From the NCBI GenBank assembly GCA_948614045.1, contig CAPFSK010000009.1:1-29317 (forward strand): a DNA stretch of 29,317 nucleotides, given 5' to 3'. Under the pieces are notes generated by a model, which ran no database searches, was not told where the DNA came from, and was given only the letters and a program-made list of their open reading frames with translations. The DNA is from an uncultured Candidatus Saccharibacteria bacterium. GTDB lineage: Bacteria > Patescibacteriota > Saccharimonadia > Saccharimonadales > Saccharimonadaceae. This document shows positions 7,869 through 13,975 of this stretch, piece by piece; the stretch's first letter is position 1; the number at the start of each line of letters is the position of its first letter. The position numbers and the translations under genes were made by a program.

Positions 7869-8363
7869 CTATTGGATAGCGATTTTAATCGGAGCTTCGA
7901 CTTTTTCTTTTTCGAAAGTGATTGTCAAAACGCCGTCTTTAAGTTCGGCTTTAACTGTACCTTCCTCCTCCTTGACTTGGACTGGAAGGGCGATTGTACG
8001 CGAGAACTCTCCCCAATAGCACTCTTGGATATGCCAAGCAGTAGTATTTTCATCTTCCCCGCCACTCAGGATGCCAGAAATGGTAAGAATATTGTCAGAA
8101 ATTGTCACGTTAAGATCTGATTTGGAAATACCAGCGGTGCGGGCTTTCACAACTAATTTGTCGGCGGTTTCGTAGACATCTACAGCGAGCTGTCCTGGAA
8201 AGTCGTCGGTATTTTCCCACTCTTCGTCCACCTCGTTTGATGGTTCTGCGCTCAATGCAACTTTGCTGCTCGAATCTACGATCGACGAAGTGTCGGTATC
8301 ATCGAGGAAAGCAGCGGCGAGTTCATCTTCCATCAGCATGTCGTCACTGTTAGTACGAGCCAT
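7869..8363 (-). CDS. Small heat-shock protein, Hsp20/alpha-crystallin family
   Basis: 164 aa. An acidic, probably disordered N-terminus (1-52) precedes an alpha-crystallin domain (about 55-155) starting at GQLAVDVYETADKLVVKA. The conserved AGISKSDLNVTISDNILTISG and the C-terminal GVLTITFEK strand are both present, and the tail is short. An ATP-independent holdase that binds unfolded protein in the cytoplasm. GGAGG lies 12 nt before the ATG. Its promoter (8401-8429) faces comF, and it ends in its own terminator, so it is monocistronic. No CIRCE is visible, unlike at groES. Confidence 0.92.
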   Translation of the reverse strand: MARTNSDDMLMEDELAAAFLDDTDTSSIVDSSSKVALSAEPSNEVDEEWENTDDFPGQLAVDVYETADKLVVKARTAGISKSDLNVTISDNILTISGILSGGEDENTTAWHIQECYWGEFSRTIALPVQVKEEEGTVKAELKDGVLTITFEKEKVEAPIKIAIQ

Positions 8364-8400
8364 TGCTTTGAATTACCTCCGTTATATATTGTTATGCTTT

Positions 8401-8429
8401 ATTATAAATCCATTTCGTAGTAAAATCAA
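8401..8429 (-). promoter_or_regulatory. Promoter of the hsp20-like gene
   Basis: The minus strand has TTGATT (8429-8424), a 17-nt spacer and TATAAT (8406-8401), about 38 nt before the start codon. It overlaps the upstream region of comF. Confidence 0.75.
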
Positions 8430-8437
8430 TACTAATC

Positions 8438-9175
8438 ATGAAATTCGTTGTAAAAAATACAACAAAATGTGGGGTTTTGGACCTACTTTGTCCGCACTCT
8501 TGTAGGGGTTGTGGGCGCTTGGGGAGCGTGCTATGTGAACGTTGTAAAAAAAACCTGATTTCAAAGCGGAGGCCGATTTGTCCAATCTGTAAGCAGGAAT
8601 TTGATGTGTCGGCTTTGGGGTCGGAGGCGCAAAAATGTCCGGATTGTGGGTCGGCAGGGTTCATGGGGCTATTCGTGGGGGGATGGCGCGAAGGGGCGTT
8701 GATGAAGATGGTAGAAGAGTATAAATATCAATCAGTGTGGGCGGTGGGCGACGTACTGGTTGATATACTTGATGCAGCGTTACCGAATCATGAGGGTGGG
8801 AGTTGGCGGGGTGAAGAAATTGTAGTAGTTCCCTTGCCGACGATCGGGAGACATGTACGAGAGCGGGGTTTAGATCATACGTTGAGATTGGCATGGAAAC
8901 TTGCTAGGAGGCGGGGGTGGAAGTGTGAGCAGTTATTGGTTAGGGCGGTAGACACGGTGCAGGTAGGGGCGAAAGCTAGCGAACGTGAGGAGCAGGCTAG
9001 AAAAGCGTATGCGGTGCGAGGTAAGTTGGATGTGAAGAAAGTTTATGTACTATTGGATGATGTTTGGACGACGGGTGCGAGTATGCGGGCGGCAGCAGAA
9101 GTAATGAAGGCGGCGGGGGCGGAGAGGGTAGTGGGGGTGGTAGTGGCGGTAGGGAGAGGGAGAGATTCTGGTTAG
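8438..9175 (+). CDS. comF: ComF-family phosphoribosyltransferase-like protein
   Basis: 245 aa. The N-terminal zinc-ribbon has paired cysteines (C18, C22, C25, C33, C36, then CPIC at 48-51 and CPDC at 67-70). A PRTase core follows, with VVVPLP and RERGLDHT, and the PRPP-binding loop LLDDVWTTGAS at about 205-215. ComF/GntX proteins are linked to DNA uptake (competence), though their exact reaction is unsettled. For a nucleotide-scavenging epibiont DNA uptake would make sense (inference). The 3' end is extremely purine-rich on the plus strand (9108-9168), and the stop codon lies inside the left arm of the mini hairpin element at 9172. Confidence 0.88.
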   Translation: MKFVVKNTTKCGVLDLLCPHSCRGCGRLGSVLCERCKKNLISKRRPICPICKQEFDVSALGSEAQKCPDCGSAGFMGLFVGGWREGALMKMVEEYKYQSVWAVGDVLVDILDAALPNHEGGSWRGEEIVVVPLPTIGRHVRERGLDHTLRLAWKLARRRGWKCEQLLVRAVDTVQVGAKASEREEQARKAYAVRGKLDVKKVYVLLDDVWTTGASMRAAAEVMKAAGAERVVGVVVAVGRGRDSG

Positions 9176-9264
9176 TTTGCAGTATTGGTATTAGTTCTGG
9201 AATGAGGCATCTTGCGCCGAGGATGCTTTTATATTCCAAAATTAATACCAATACTGTAAACTAA
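9172..9264. repeat. Miniature hairpin element (copy 4)
   Basis: A 22-bp outer stem (9172-9193 with 9243-9264, one G-T pair) leads into TGGAAT/ATTCCA and a small GCATC/GATGC hairpin around TTGCGCCGAG. The core matches hairpin copies 2 and 3 (TCGCGC-AGGATG on the left, CTTTTATATTCCA on the right) but lacks the long inner stem. It looks like an internal-deletion derivative of that family. It begins inside the comF stop codon. Confidence 0.75.
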
Positions 9265-9266
9265 CT

Positions 9267-9299
9267 AAATATCACCATATATTATATATGGTGATATTT
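9267..9299. terminator. Perfect 15-bp hairpin between comF and pilin gene
   Basis: AAATATCACCATATA and its complement flank a 3-nt loop. It sits between two convergent genes and can act for both. The stem is A/T-rich and the trailing T run is short. Confidence 0.6.
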
Positions 9300-9315
9300 G
9301 AAATGGTTCAGTCTT

Positions 9316-9741
9316 TTATGCTAGTTGGCTCAGGAAGAGCATGGCGCCTTCGGTAGCTTCTGGAGCCGAGACGGTGCTAATCGTGTTCAAGACGAAGTTG
9401 ACGATAGCGAACGCGAGAACAGCGATAATAAGGCCAATAATGGCATAGAGAATTGTGTTTTTTGCGTCGGTGATTTTTTTGCTGTCGCCACCAGACATAA
9501 TATAACGGAGACCACCCCAGATCAACATAACAACAGAAATAACACCGACGACATAGAGGACGGTATTTGTGATCCGGGTAAAGACGCCGTCGACGCCAAC
9601 TAACTCGGCAGGCATACCTTCGGCACGAGCGGCTTCGGCGCCCTCGCGGACGGTCAGAGCCATGGCCTTGCCAGCGCAAAGCGTCGCCATTGTGCAGATA
9701 CCTGTAACAATTTGTAATATATTCTTAGTGAACTTCTTCAT
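9316..9741 (-). CDS. VirB2-like T4SS pilin protein (fifth copy)
   Basis: From the ATG at 9741 it encodes 141 aa: a signal peptide (MKKFTKNILQ..., ending AMA), an exported segment, and two hydrophobic helices joined by YIMSGGDSKKITDAKN. The second helix ends AVLAFAIVNFVL, as in the pilins at 5339 and 5789. An upstream ATG at 9786 would add 15 residues, but the inner start gives a proper signal peptide and has an AGG just before it. It lies 3 kb from the other pilin genes and on the opposite strand. It has its own promoter and a palindrome in the 5' leader, so it may be regulated separately. Confidence 0.85.
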   Translation of the reverse strand: MKKFTKNILQIVTGICTMATLCAGKAMALTVREGAEAARAEGMPAELVGVDGVFTRITNTVLYVVGVISVVMLIWGGLRYIMSGGDSKKITDAKNTILYAIIGLIIAVLAFAIVNFVLNTISTVSAPEATEGAMLFLSQLA

Positions 9742-9764
9742 CCTAAAAATCTCGCAATTAACCC

Positions 9765-9780
9765 TTACGCATATGCGTAA
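9765..9780. promoter_or_regulatory. 16-bp perfect palindrome in pilin 5' leader
   Basis: TTACGCATATGCGTAA lies between the -10 box (9801-9806) and the start codon at 9741, where a bound repressor would block transcription. Likely an operator. Confidence 0.5.
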
Positions 9781-9800
9781 AAACATGTATTATTTGCTTT

Positions 9801-9809
9801 ATTATAGCA
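9801..9809 (-). promoter_or_regulatory. Extended -10 promoter of the fifth pilin gene
   Basis: The minus strand reads TGC-TATAAT, about 60 nt upstream of the ATG at 9741, so this gene has a real leader. Confidence 0.65.
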
Positions 9810-9867
9810 TACTTTTGGAAAGAAAGCTGAAATAAGTTTATTGGCGGGTTGATTATTTTTGAATTGA

Positions 9868-10806
9868 TCAATTGAAGAGCTTGTTGATGATGGAATCGGC
9901 GGGGATTATCCCGGTATATTTGGGGTATTGGTTGAGTTCTGATAGGGCAATTTTGCCGACAAAAAGTCGAAGAAGCTTATCTTTGTTTAATTTTCGTAGT
10001 ATATTTTCGTGGTAGAAGTACATGCCGGATTTTACTAGACCGCCGGGTTTGGAGGTGTCGCGGAGGCCGAATTTTTGACGGACGCCACGTAGTCAAGCGT
10101 TTTCTGGGTCGCTGCCATGTTGGATGAGAAAATTATATACTTCTCTGAAGCTAGCGGTTCGACTTAGGTCAGCGGCGAGATATTCTAGGGCGTGTTGAAA
10201 TGATGATGGAGTTGGTTCGGTTAAGAAGTTATCCTGAACGAGGCAGGCGAGACCTTCTTCGGTGGGGAGATAGTCTTCGGATATGGGGATATTGTTGTAT
10301 TGGCCGTTGACTGCTCGAATGATGTGGACGAGTTCGTGGTTAGTAATGCCGTCAAGCGTGAGAAATTGGAGGTGAAGGTATTTGCTAAGTTTTAGGACGT
10401 GTTTTTCATGGTCGGGACGTCCTTGAAAACCGTGCTCGTCGACTATTTTTACGGTGTAATCGATATTGAGGTCGGATAATTTACGCCTCATGAGGTCTGC
10501 ATATTCATAGGCTGTGCCGTTTTGCTGGACTGGAATAGAAGAAATTAGTTCTTTGGCGAAGTCGATATCCTCTTGCCTGAATTTTACGTCAAAGAACTCA
10601 GCGGCGGAATGTGTAATAGCTTCGCTGTCTTGGCGAAGTAGGGCATCGATGAGGGTTTTTCCTTTAGGAGAGTCATTGATAAAGGTATTGATAGTTTCTG
10701 AGCTCCAGTCGTATTGAAGTTGCGGGGAGTAGTCCTTTTGGTTGAAAAAGCGTTCTTTTTCGGTTGCGAGATTTGTTGGTGTAATGACTTTAAGATATGA
10801 TGACAT
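9868..10806 (-). CDS. Putative zinc metallopeptidase (DUF1704/MATCAP-like) with in-frame TGA
   Basis: The frame from 10806 reaches a TGA at 10095-10093 (237 aa), but the same frame then reads on for 74 plausible codons (LRGVRQKFGLRD..., SGMYFYHENIL, IIPADSIINKLFN) to TGA at 9868. HELVH (157-161) is followed by TEEGLA (182-187), the spacing and motifs of DUF1704/'QEGLP'-type gluzincins (known as tyrosine carboxypeptidases in eukaryotes). The post-stop segment fits the C-terminus of that family. So this is a nonsense mutation, a sequencing error, or UGA readthrough. TATAAT (10818-10813) ends 6 nt before the ATG and TTGATA lies 16 nt further up, so the mRNA is probably leaderless. The motif is solid; the substrate is unknown. 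Confidence 0.7.
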
Positions 10807-10812
10807 GAATTT

Positions 10813-10840
10813 ATTATATAACGGGAGGTGACTATATCAA
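10813..10840 (-). promoter_or_regulatory. Leaderless promoter of the metallopeptidase-like gene
   Basis: TTGATA (10840-10835), a 16-nt spacer and TATAAT (10818-10813); ATG follows after 6 nt. Confidence 0.75.
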
Positions 10841-10875
10841 CATAAAATAAACCCCAAAGGGGTTTATTTTATGTT
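10839..10875. terminator. 17-bp hairpin, probably the displaced terminator of tRNA-Ser
   Basis: AACATAAAATAAACCCC and its exact complement flank AAA. It touches the left att repeat, whose sequence is the 3' end of tRNA-Ser. Before integration the tRNA would have run straight into this hairpin. Confidence 0.75.
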
Positions 10876-10891
10876 GGCGGAGGGTGGGAGA
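10875..10891. repeat. Left attachment-site repeat
   Basis: tggcggagggtgggaga, identical to 15560-15576; flanking bases differ on both sides. Confidence 0.8.
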
Positions 10892-10933
10892 AAAGTTTTC
10901 CTCCTGCCCCTCCTTCAAAATGCCGTCAAGTGA

Positions 10934-11110
10934 GCAAGCTCCCTTGCCCGCATTTTGGCGGGGCTTGAGGGTAAAACTTCGCACAAAACAACCCCTAAAT
11001 ACGTTAGAAATGAAGCCTTTGTCAGAGAAGTATATCAAGAAATAGAGAGATGGGAAAAAGAACTAGGTGGACTATATCAAGAAAGGCTCTTACAGAGAAA
11101 CTATGTTTAA
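10934..11110 (+). pseudogene. Possible gene remnant next to the left att site
   Basis: An open frame of 58 codons without ATG, ending YQERLLQRNYV-stop. Its second half (VYQEIERWEKELGGLYQE) looks like a charged helix and contains an internal repeat (tatatcaagaaa twice). Not recognised. It may be the 3' end of a gene cut by integration, or chance. Confidence 0.25.
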
Positions 11111-11148
11111 TATATGGCTAGTAGTGATTCTAACTAGGGGGAGTTAGG

Positions 11149-11208
11149 AATACAGCAGAAATACAGCAGAAATACAGCACTAATAGGCTAGCGGTCTATA
11201 TAGGCTAG
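11149..11208. repeat. Iteron-like direct repeats
   Basis: Three tandem 11-bp units AATACAGCAGA (11149, 11160, 11171; the last ends AC) are followed by two TAGGCTAG octamers 17 bp apart (11184 and 11201). An 11-bp period places the sites on one helix face. They could bind an initiator, an excisionase or the HTH protein encoded at 11389. Confidence 0.7.
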
Positions 11209-11376
11209 GTGCATGACCGACCTATCAGCCAAACTGACCCGTTCGATAATTCTGTCATTCTGTCTGTTTTGTCGCTCATTACGGCTCTCGGAGTGTTATT
11301 CTCGCCCCGCTGAACTCTGTGGCTATTTCCTTGACTGGTCATTTTCAAGGCTAAAAATCTGTGCCAGTTTTTATTT

Positions 11377-11382
11377 TATAAT
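11377..11382 (+). promoter_or_regulatory. -10 box of the HTH gene (leaderless)
   Basis: A perfect TATAAT ends 6 nt before the ATG at 11389. The -35 is not clear. Confidence 0.55.
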
Positions 11383-11388
11383 CAAGTT

Positions 11389-11916
11389 ATGGCTAGAAAA
11401 AGTATGTATCGTCAAGACCTTGCCGACAAGATTGTGGAATTGGTCGGTCAAGGTTATTGCCTGAAGGATGTGGCTTATTTTTGTGGCTTGTCTGACCGAA
11501 CTATCTTGCGGTGGCGAGAAACGCACCTAGACTTTAACGAGGCTTTTGTGAAGGCTACCCAGCGGAGCGTAGAAAACATCGAAGCGATTAAACGGCTCGG
11601 ACATCGTACTTACAAGAGAAAAACGTATATTTCCCCGATTTACGGACAGAAGCCCATCATATCGCCCGTAAATCGCTCACAGGGGCAATTGTCTCGACCG
11701 AAGAACCCTACTTGGCTGGGCTTACCGATTCACCCACGACCAATGTCGCCTTACACCAAACGTATTCCGCACTATCTCAATCCAAACACTATGCGTGTGG
11801 AATGGGTGGAACGTTGGCGAGGTGGCGAGTTCGTTTTGGGGAGTTGTCGGATGGAGGTGTGGGAGGTAAAACATGAACCTATCATTGACGATAGGTTCAT
11901 AGGGATAGTAATCTAG
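11389..11916 (+). CDS. HTH DNA-binding protein of the integrative element
   Basis: 175 aa. Residues about 7-55 form a helix-turn-helix of the transposase/terminase-small-subunit kind: ADKIVELVGQGYCLKDVAYFC, then GLSDRTILRWRET. The rest is basic and rich in Pro, Tyr and Trp with no domain I recognise, and the end looks unusual (SCRMEVWEVKHEP). The last codons contain a perfect 11-bp hairpin (11873-11900), so transcription probably stops there. Roles such as element regulator, excision factor or replication protein are open. TATAAT 6 nt before the ATG suggests a leaderless message. Confidence 0.65.
   Translation: MARKSMYRQDLADKIVELVGQGYCLKDVAYFCGLSDRTILRWRETHLDFNEAFVKATQRSVENIEAIKRLGHRTYKRKTYISPIYGQKPIISPVNRSQGQLSRPKNPTWLGLPIHPRPMSPYTKRIPHYLNPNTMRVEWVERWRGGEFVLGSCRMEVWEVKHEPIIDDRFIGIVI
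11873..11900. terminator. 11-bp hairpin at the 3' end of the HTH gene
   Basis: ATGAACCTATC-ATTGAC-GATAGGTTCAT, overlapping the last coding codons; it lies between two convergent genes. Confidence 0.55.
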
Positions 11917-11925
11917 TAGTTATTA

Positions 11926-13110
11926 TTACAGATTGTCAATTCTTTGTCGCCACTCATTGATGAAGTTCTTATTGGCATCGGAAAACGTAACATTGTAGAG
12001 GAAGGTAATTTGCGTTACTACATTGTCGTATTTATCAATGAATAGAATCCTGAAGATTTGCGATTCACCAGTCGGAGCACCAATTAAATCAGGTTTTACA
12101 TAGTAGCTTTGATTGATGGAAAACTCGCCAGTCTTCTCATCGACAGTGTCCGTGAACGCGTTGGTTGACCCATCCCACACTTCCATACGGACAACATCCT
12201 TCGTGTTATATCTACCTGTAATTTTTGCATCACAAAATGCCGCACCGTAATCTGGATAGTGAGTTTGCCCTTTTATAATATTATATTTTTTGCTCATATC
12301 AACATAACTATCGTAATATTTACCATCAGCGGTAATCAGCCTTGCCGAATTGTCAAACTGATAATCATAACGAAATTCACAACTCTGTTCTAAAAAGGCG
12401 GCAATGGTAGTTTTGCCAGTTTTGTCGGTTTCTTTATTGCGAATTTCCACATTGTTATTGAGTATTACCGTTTCGCCGTCTTGACCCTCATTGTCTTTAT
12501 GGCAAAATGATTCACCACTCTCTAGATGGTACATTATGGCATATCGACGAGGGTTTTCGCTATATTTTGCCACACCGCCATCGCAGGTTGCGTGTGTATA
12601 AACATAAACAGTATGATTAAACGTTTTTGCCTCTTTGATTTCACCAGTCAACAGTTCCTCTACGACCACTCTATACTCCGTGCCATCTGGGTCAGTAAAA
12701 TCTGGACGTGTATATGCTCCATCTGTGCCACCTTTCGGGAATTTACCATTATTTTTTTTCAGAAAACCATCCATCAACTCTGTTACGGTATTTACAATAT
12801 CGGCCTTACGTGTATTGTCTGCACGTTCTATAGCAATGGGTCGCATGATGGATGACAACACTGCATCCAATAGCAAAAGTACGACTATCGCTACTGTCGC
12901 TATTATCAGTATCTTGACAGGAGCTCTTAATGGAGTTTTAGATGATTGCCGATGTTTTTGCATTCTCTTTGATTGAACCATGTCACTTTGCTTTCCTGAT
13001 GGTCTATCTGATTTCGTTTTAGTAGCGGCAGTTGAACTTGCCGCTTTGTGACTTTTTGTCATATGTAGTGTTCCAAAAATTAAGTTGACTTCTTCCGTGT
13101 TCAATGGCAT
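11926..13110 (-). CDS. Single-pass membrane protein with pilin-like exported domain, element cargo
   Basis: 394 aa from the ATG at 13110, or 378 from the Met at 13062. The N-terminus is strongly basic (Lys/Arg/Ser-rich), one transmembrane helix spans about 66-88 (VKILIIATVAIVVLLLLDAV), and about 300 residues lie outside. After the helix, VTELMDGFLKKNNGKFPKG resembles the start of pseudopilin-type domains (helix, then 'NGKFP'), and Cys residues (CDGG, SFCHKD, SCEFRY, AFCDAK) suggest disulfides. No catalytic motif is visible. It is preceded directly by an attenuator-like structured RNA (13113-13249) whose terminator ends at its start codon. Possibly a surface factor modifying the host cell, such as superinfection exclusion or adhesion (inference). 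Confidence 0.65.
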   Translation of the reverse strand: MPLNTEEVNLIFGTLHMTKSHKAASSTAATKTKSDRPSGKQSDMVQSKRMQKHRQSSKTPLRAPVKILIIATVAIVVLLLLDAVLSSIMRPIAIERADNTRKADIVNTVTELMDGFLKKNNGKFPKGGTDGAYTRPDFTDPDGTEYRVVVEELLTGEIKEAKTFNHTVYVYTHATCDGGVAKYSENPRRYAIMYHLESGESFCHKDNEGQDGETVILNNNVEIRNKETDKTGKTTIAAFLEQSCEFRYDYQFDNSARLITADGKYYDSYVDMSKKYNIIKGQTHYPDYGAAFCDAKITGRYNTKDVVRMEVWDGSTNAFTDTVDEKTGEFSINQSYYVKPDLIGAPTGESQIFRILFIDKYDNVVTQITFLYNVTFSDANKNFINEWRQRIDNL

Positions 13111-13112
13111 TA

Positions 13113-13249
13113 ATAAAAACAGCCCTTGAGCAGGCTGTTCACACTTTTCGCTACCAAGTCAGACTTGATGCTAGCACAAGGGCTGTTCTCATCGTCTGAC
13201 AAGGATAGTTTCTCGCTATTCCTTTGGTAGTTTTTGAAAAATGTGAACA
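13113..13249 (-). ncRNA. Structured leader/ncRNA with competing terminator and antiterminator
   Basis: On the minus strand, TGA-TATAAT (13263-13255) would start an RNA near 13249. Stems seen: GTTCACA/TGTGAAC closing the ends (13248-13242 with 13143-13137), CTACCAA pairing (13230-13224 with 13157-13151), GTCAGAC-type hairpin (13199-13194 with 13164-13159) and a small GGATAG hairpin. It ends with AACAGCC-8 nt-GGCTGTT plus a T5 run (13139-13114), an intrinsic terminator. An upstream copy, AACAGCCCTTG (13187-13177), pairs over 11 bp with the terminator's 3' arm (13128-13118) and would disrupt it. Either a stand-alone 135-nt RNA or an attenuation leader for the gene at 13110. Confidence 0.65.
13114..13139 (-). 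terminator. Intrinsic terminator directly before the membrane-protein ATG
   Basis: AACAGCC/GGCTGTT stem with an 8-nt loop and TTTTTATTA; the ATG at 13110 follows at once. Confidence 0.75.
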
Positions 13250-13254
13250 ATACT

Positions 13255-13263
13255 ATTATATCA
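13255..13263 (-). promoter_or_regulatory. Extended -10 of the structured RNA
   Basis: The minus strand reads TGA-TATAAT; the predicted start lies at the first base pair of the closing stem. Confidence 0.6.
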
Positions 13264-13270
13264 TAAAAAC

Positions 13271-13299
13271 TTGGAATGTTTTATAACTGGAGTTATAAT
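13271..13299 (+). promoter_or_regulatory. Strong promoter of the micro-ORF (leaderless)
   Basis: TTGGAA (13271-13276), a 17-nt spacer and TATAAT (13294-13299); ATG follows after 6 nt. Confidence 0.75.
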
Positions 13300-13305
13300 C
13301 GCTAT

Positions 13306-13401
13306 ATGGAAAAGAACTTGGAACGGCAGGCGGAGCTGGAAGAATGCGACTTGGACGCTGACCTTGTTGATCCAGCGTTCGCTAATGATAACTGGTTTTG
13401 A
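13306..13401 (+). CDS. Acidic 31-aa micro-protein, element-encoded
   Basis: The frame reads MEKNLERQAELEECDLDADL, then VDPAFANDNWF and a TGA stop. It is strongly acidic with an amphipathic start and no homologue I recognise. A near-consensus promoter places the transcript start almost at the ATG. It is divergent from the structured RNA, with the two promoters only about 30 bp apart. Too short for routine gene callers. Being driven by one of the best promoters in the element argues that it is real; its role is unknown. Confidence 0.5.
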   Translation: MEKNLERQAELEECDLDADLVDPAFANDNWF

Positions 13402-13456
13402 TTGACTTTGTAGAATTGCCGCCTAGAAGCTCCGTACAGGGGCTTATTTTGTGAAA

Positions 13457-13555
13457 ATGGAAAACATATACCAGTTGAGACCGAGAGTCGTCTTCAAAAC
13501 GCTTAAAATGCCGTCTGACGGCGATTACAGAGGCGTGAGACTATTTGGTATCTAG
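13457..13555 (+). CDS. Basic 32-aa micro-ORF
   Basis: MENIYQLRPRVVFKTLKMPS, then DGDYRGVRLFGI and TAG; a GTG 6 nt earlier is in frame. The upstream region shows no good Shine-Dalgarno or promoter. It sits between the acidic micro-ORF and the recombinase on the same strand. Coding is plausible but unproven. Confidence 0.3.
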   Translation: MENIYQLRPRVVFKTLKMPSDGDYRGVRLFGI

Positions 13556-13691
13556 ACGAATTCCAAAATATCATATATGATGATATTAAGTTAAAGTGAA
13601 CCCATCTATTAAGGAGGTTAGGTAGAGTTCACAAGAAGACACCTGAAAATCCAGTGTACATCTTGACTGCGAACTGGTCTATGTAAACGCA

Positions 13692-13829
13692 GTGACTGAA
13701 GGAACTTTTGGGATGTCTCTAATTTCCTTGTCTGCTCCTAGTAGTCCATCTTCAAGTGAACAACTAGATGAGCACGCACGTGACATTGCTATGTTTGCGT
13801 ATCGGCTTTGGAAAAAGGCACAAAAATAA
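13692..13829 (+). CDS. 45-aa micro-ORF before the recombinase
   Basis: From a GTG start the frame reads VTEGTFGMSL, a Ser/Pro-rich middle (SAPSSPSSSEQ) and a helical end (HARDIAMFAYRLWKKAQK) before TAA. An in-frame ATG lies at residue 8. AGGAGG at 13614 is too far away to serve it. It ends about 145 nt before the recombinase start. It could be a small regulatory protein of the element; not recognised. Confidence 0.35.
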   Translation: MTEGTFGMSLISLSAPSSPSSSEQLDEHARDIAMFAYRLWKKAQK

Positions 13830-13975
13830 AAATAAGAGTTATAATTCATAAAATTGGACAAAATTACAGAAAAATGTCAAAATATTATACTCTCGCGAAT
13901 AGAGTCGTGGGCTGTTTATAGGTAATCTGTAAGCCTAGTCCAAGCAGTCCGCAACTGTATTCGGGAAAGGCAAAA

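Noticed and set aside
10093..10095. Genome-wide recoding of UGA (code 25 or 4)
   Set aside because: Several unrelated genes and cassettes end at TGA without family-like continuation, and long genes contain no in-frame TGA except here.
10832..11038. 68-codon minus frame over the left att site
   Set aside because: It only translates the terminator hairpin and att repeat region; no initiation signal and no coding pattern.
11149..11180. CRISPR-like repeats
   Set aside because: The units are 11 bp with no spacers and no cas gene is in the window; iterons are the better description.
11213..11464. 83-codon plus frame before the HTH gene
   Set aside because: It overlaps the HTH gene in another frame and has Cys/Leu/Ser-rich composition without a domain.
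13306..13401. Type I toxin peptide
   Set aside because: The micro-protein is acidic and hydrophilic, without the membrane helix typical of type I toxins.
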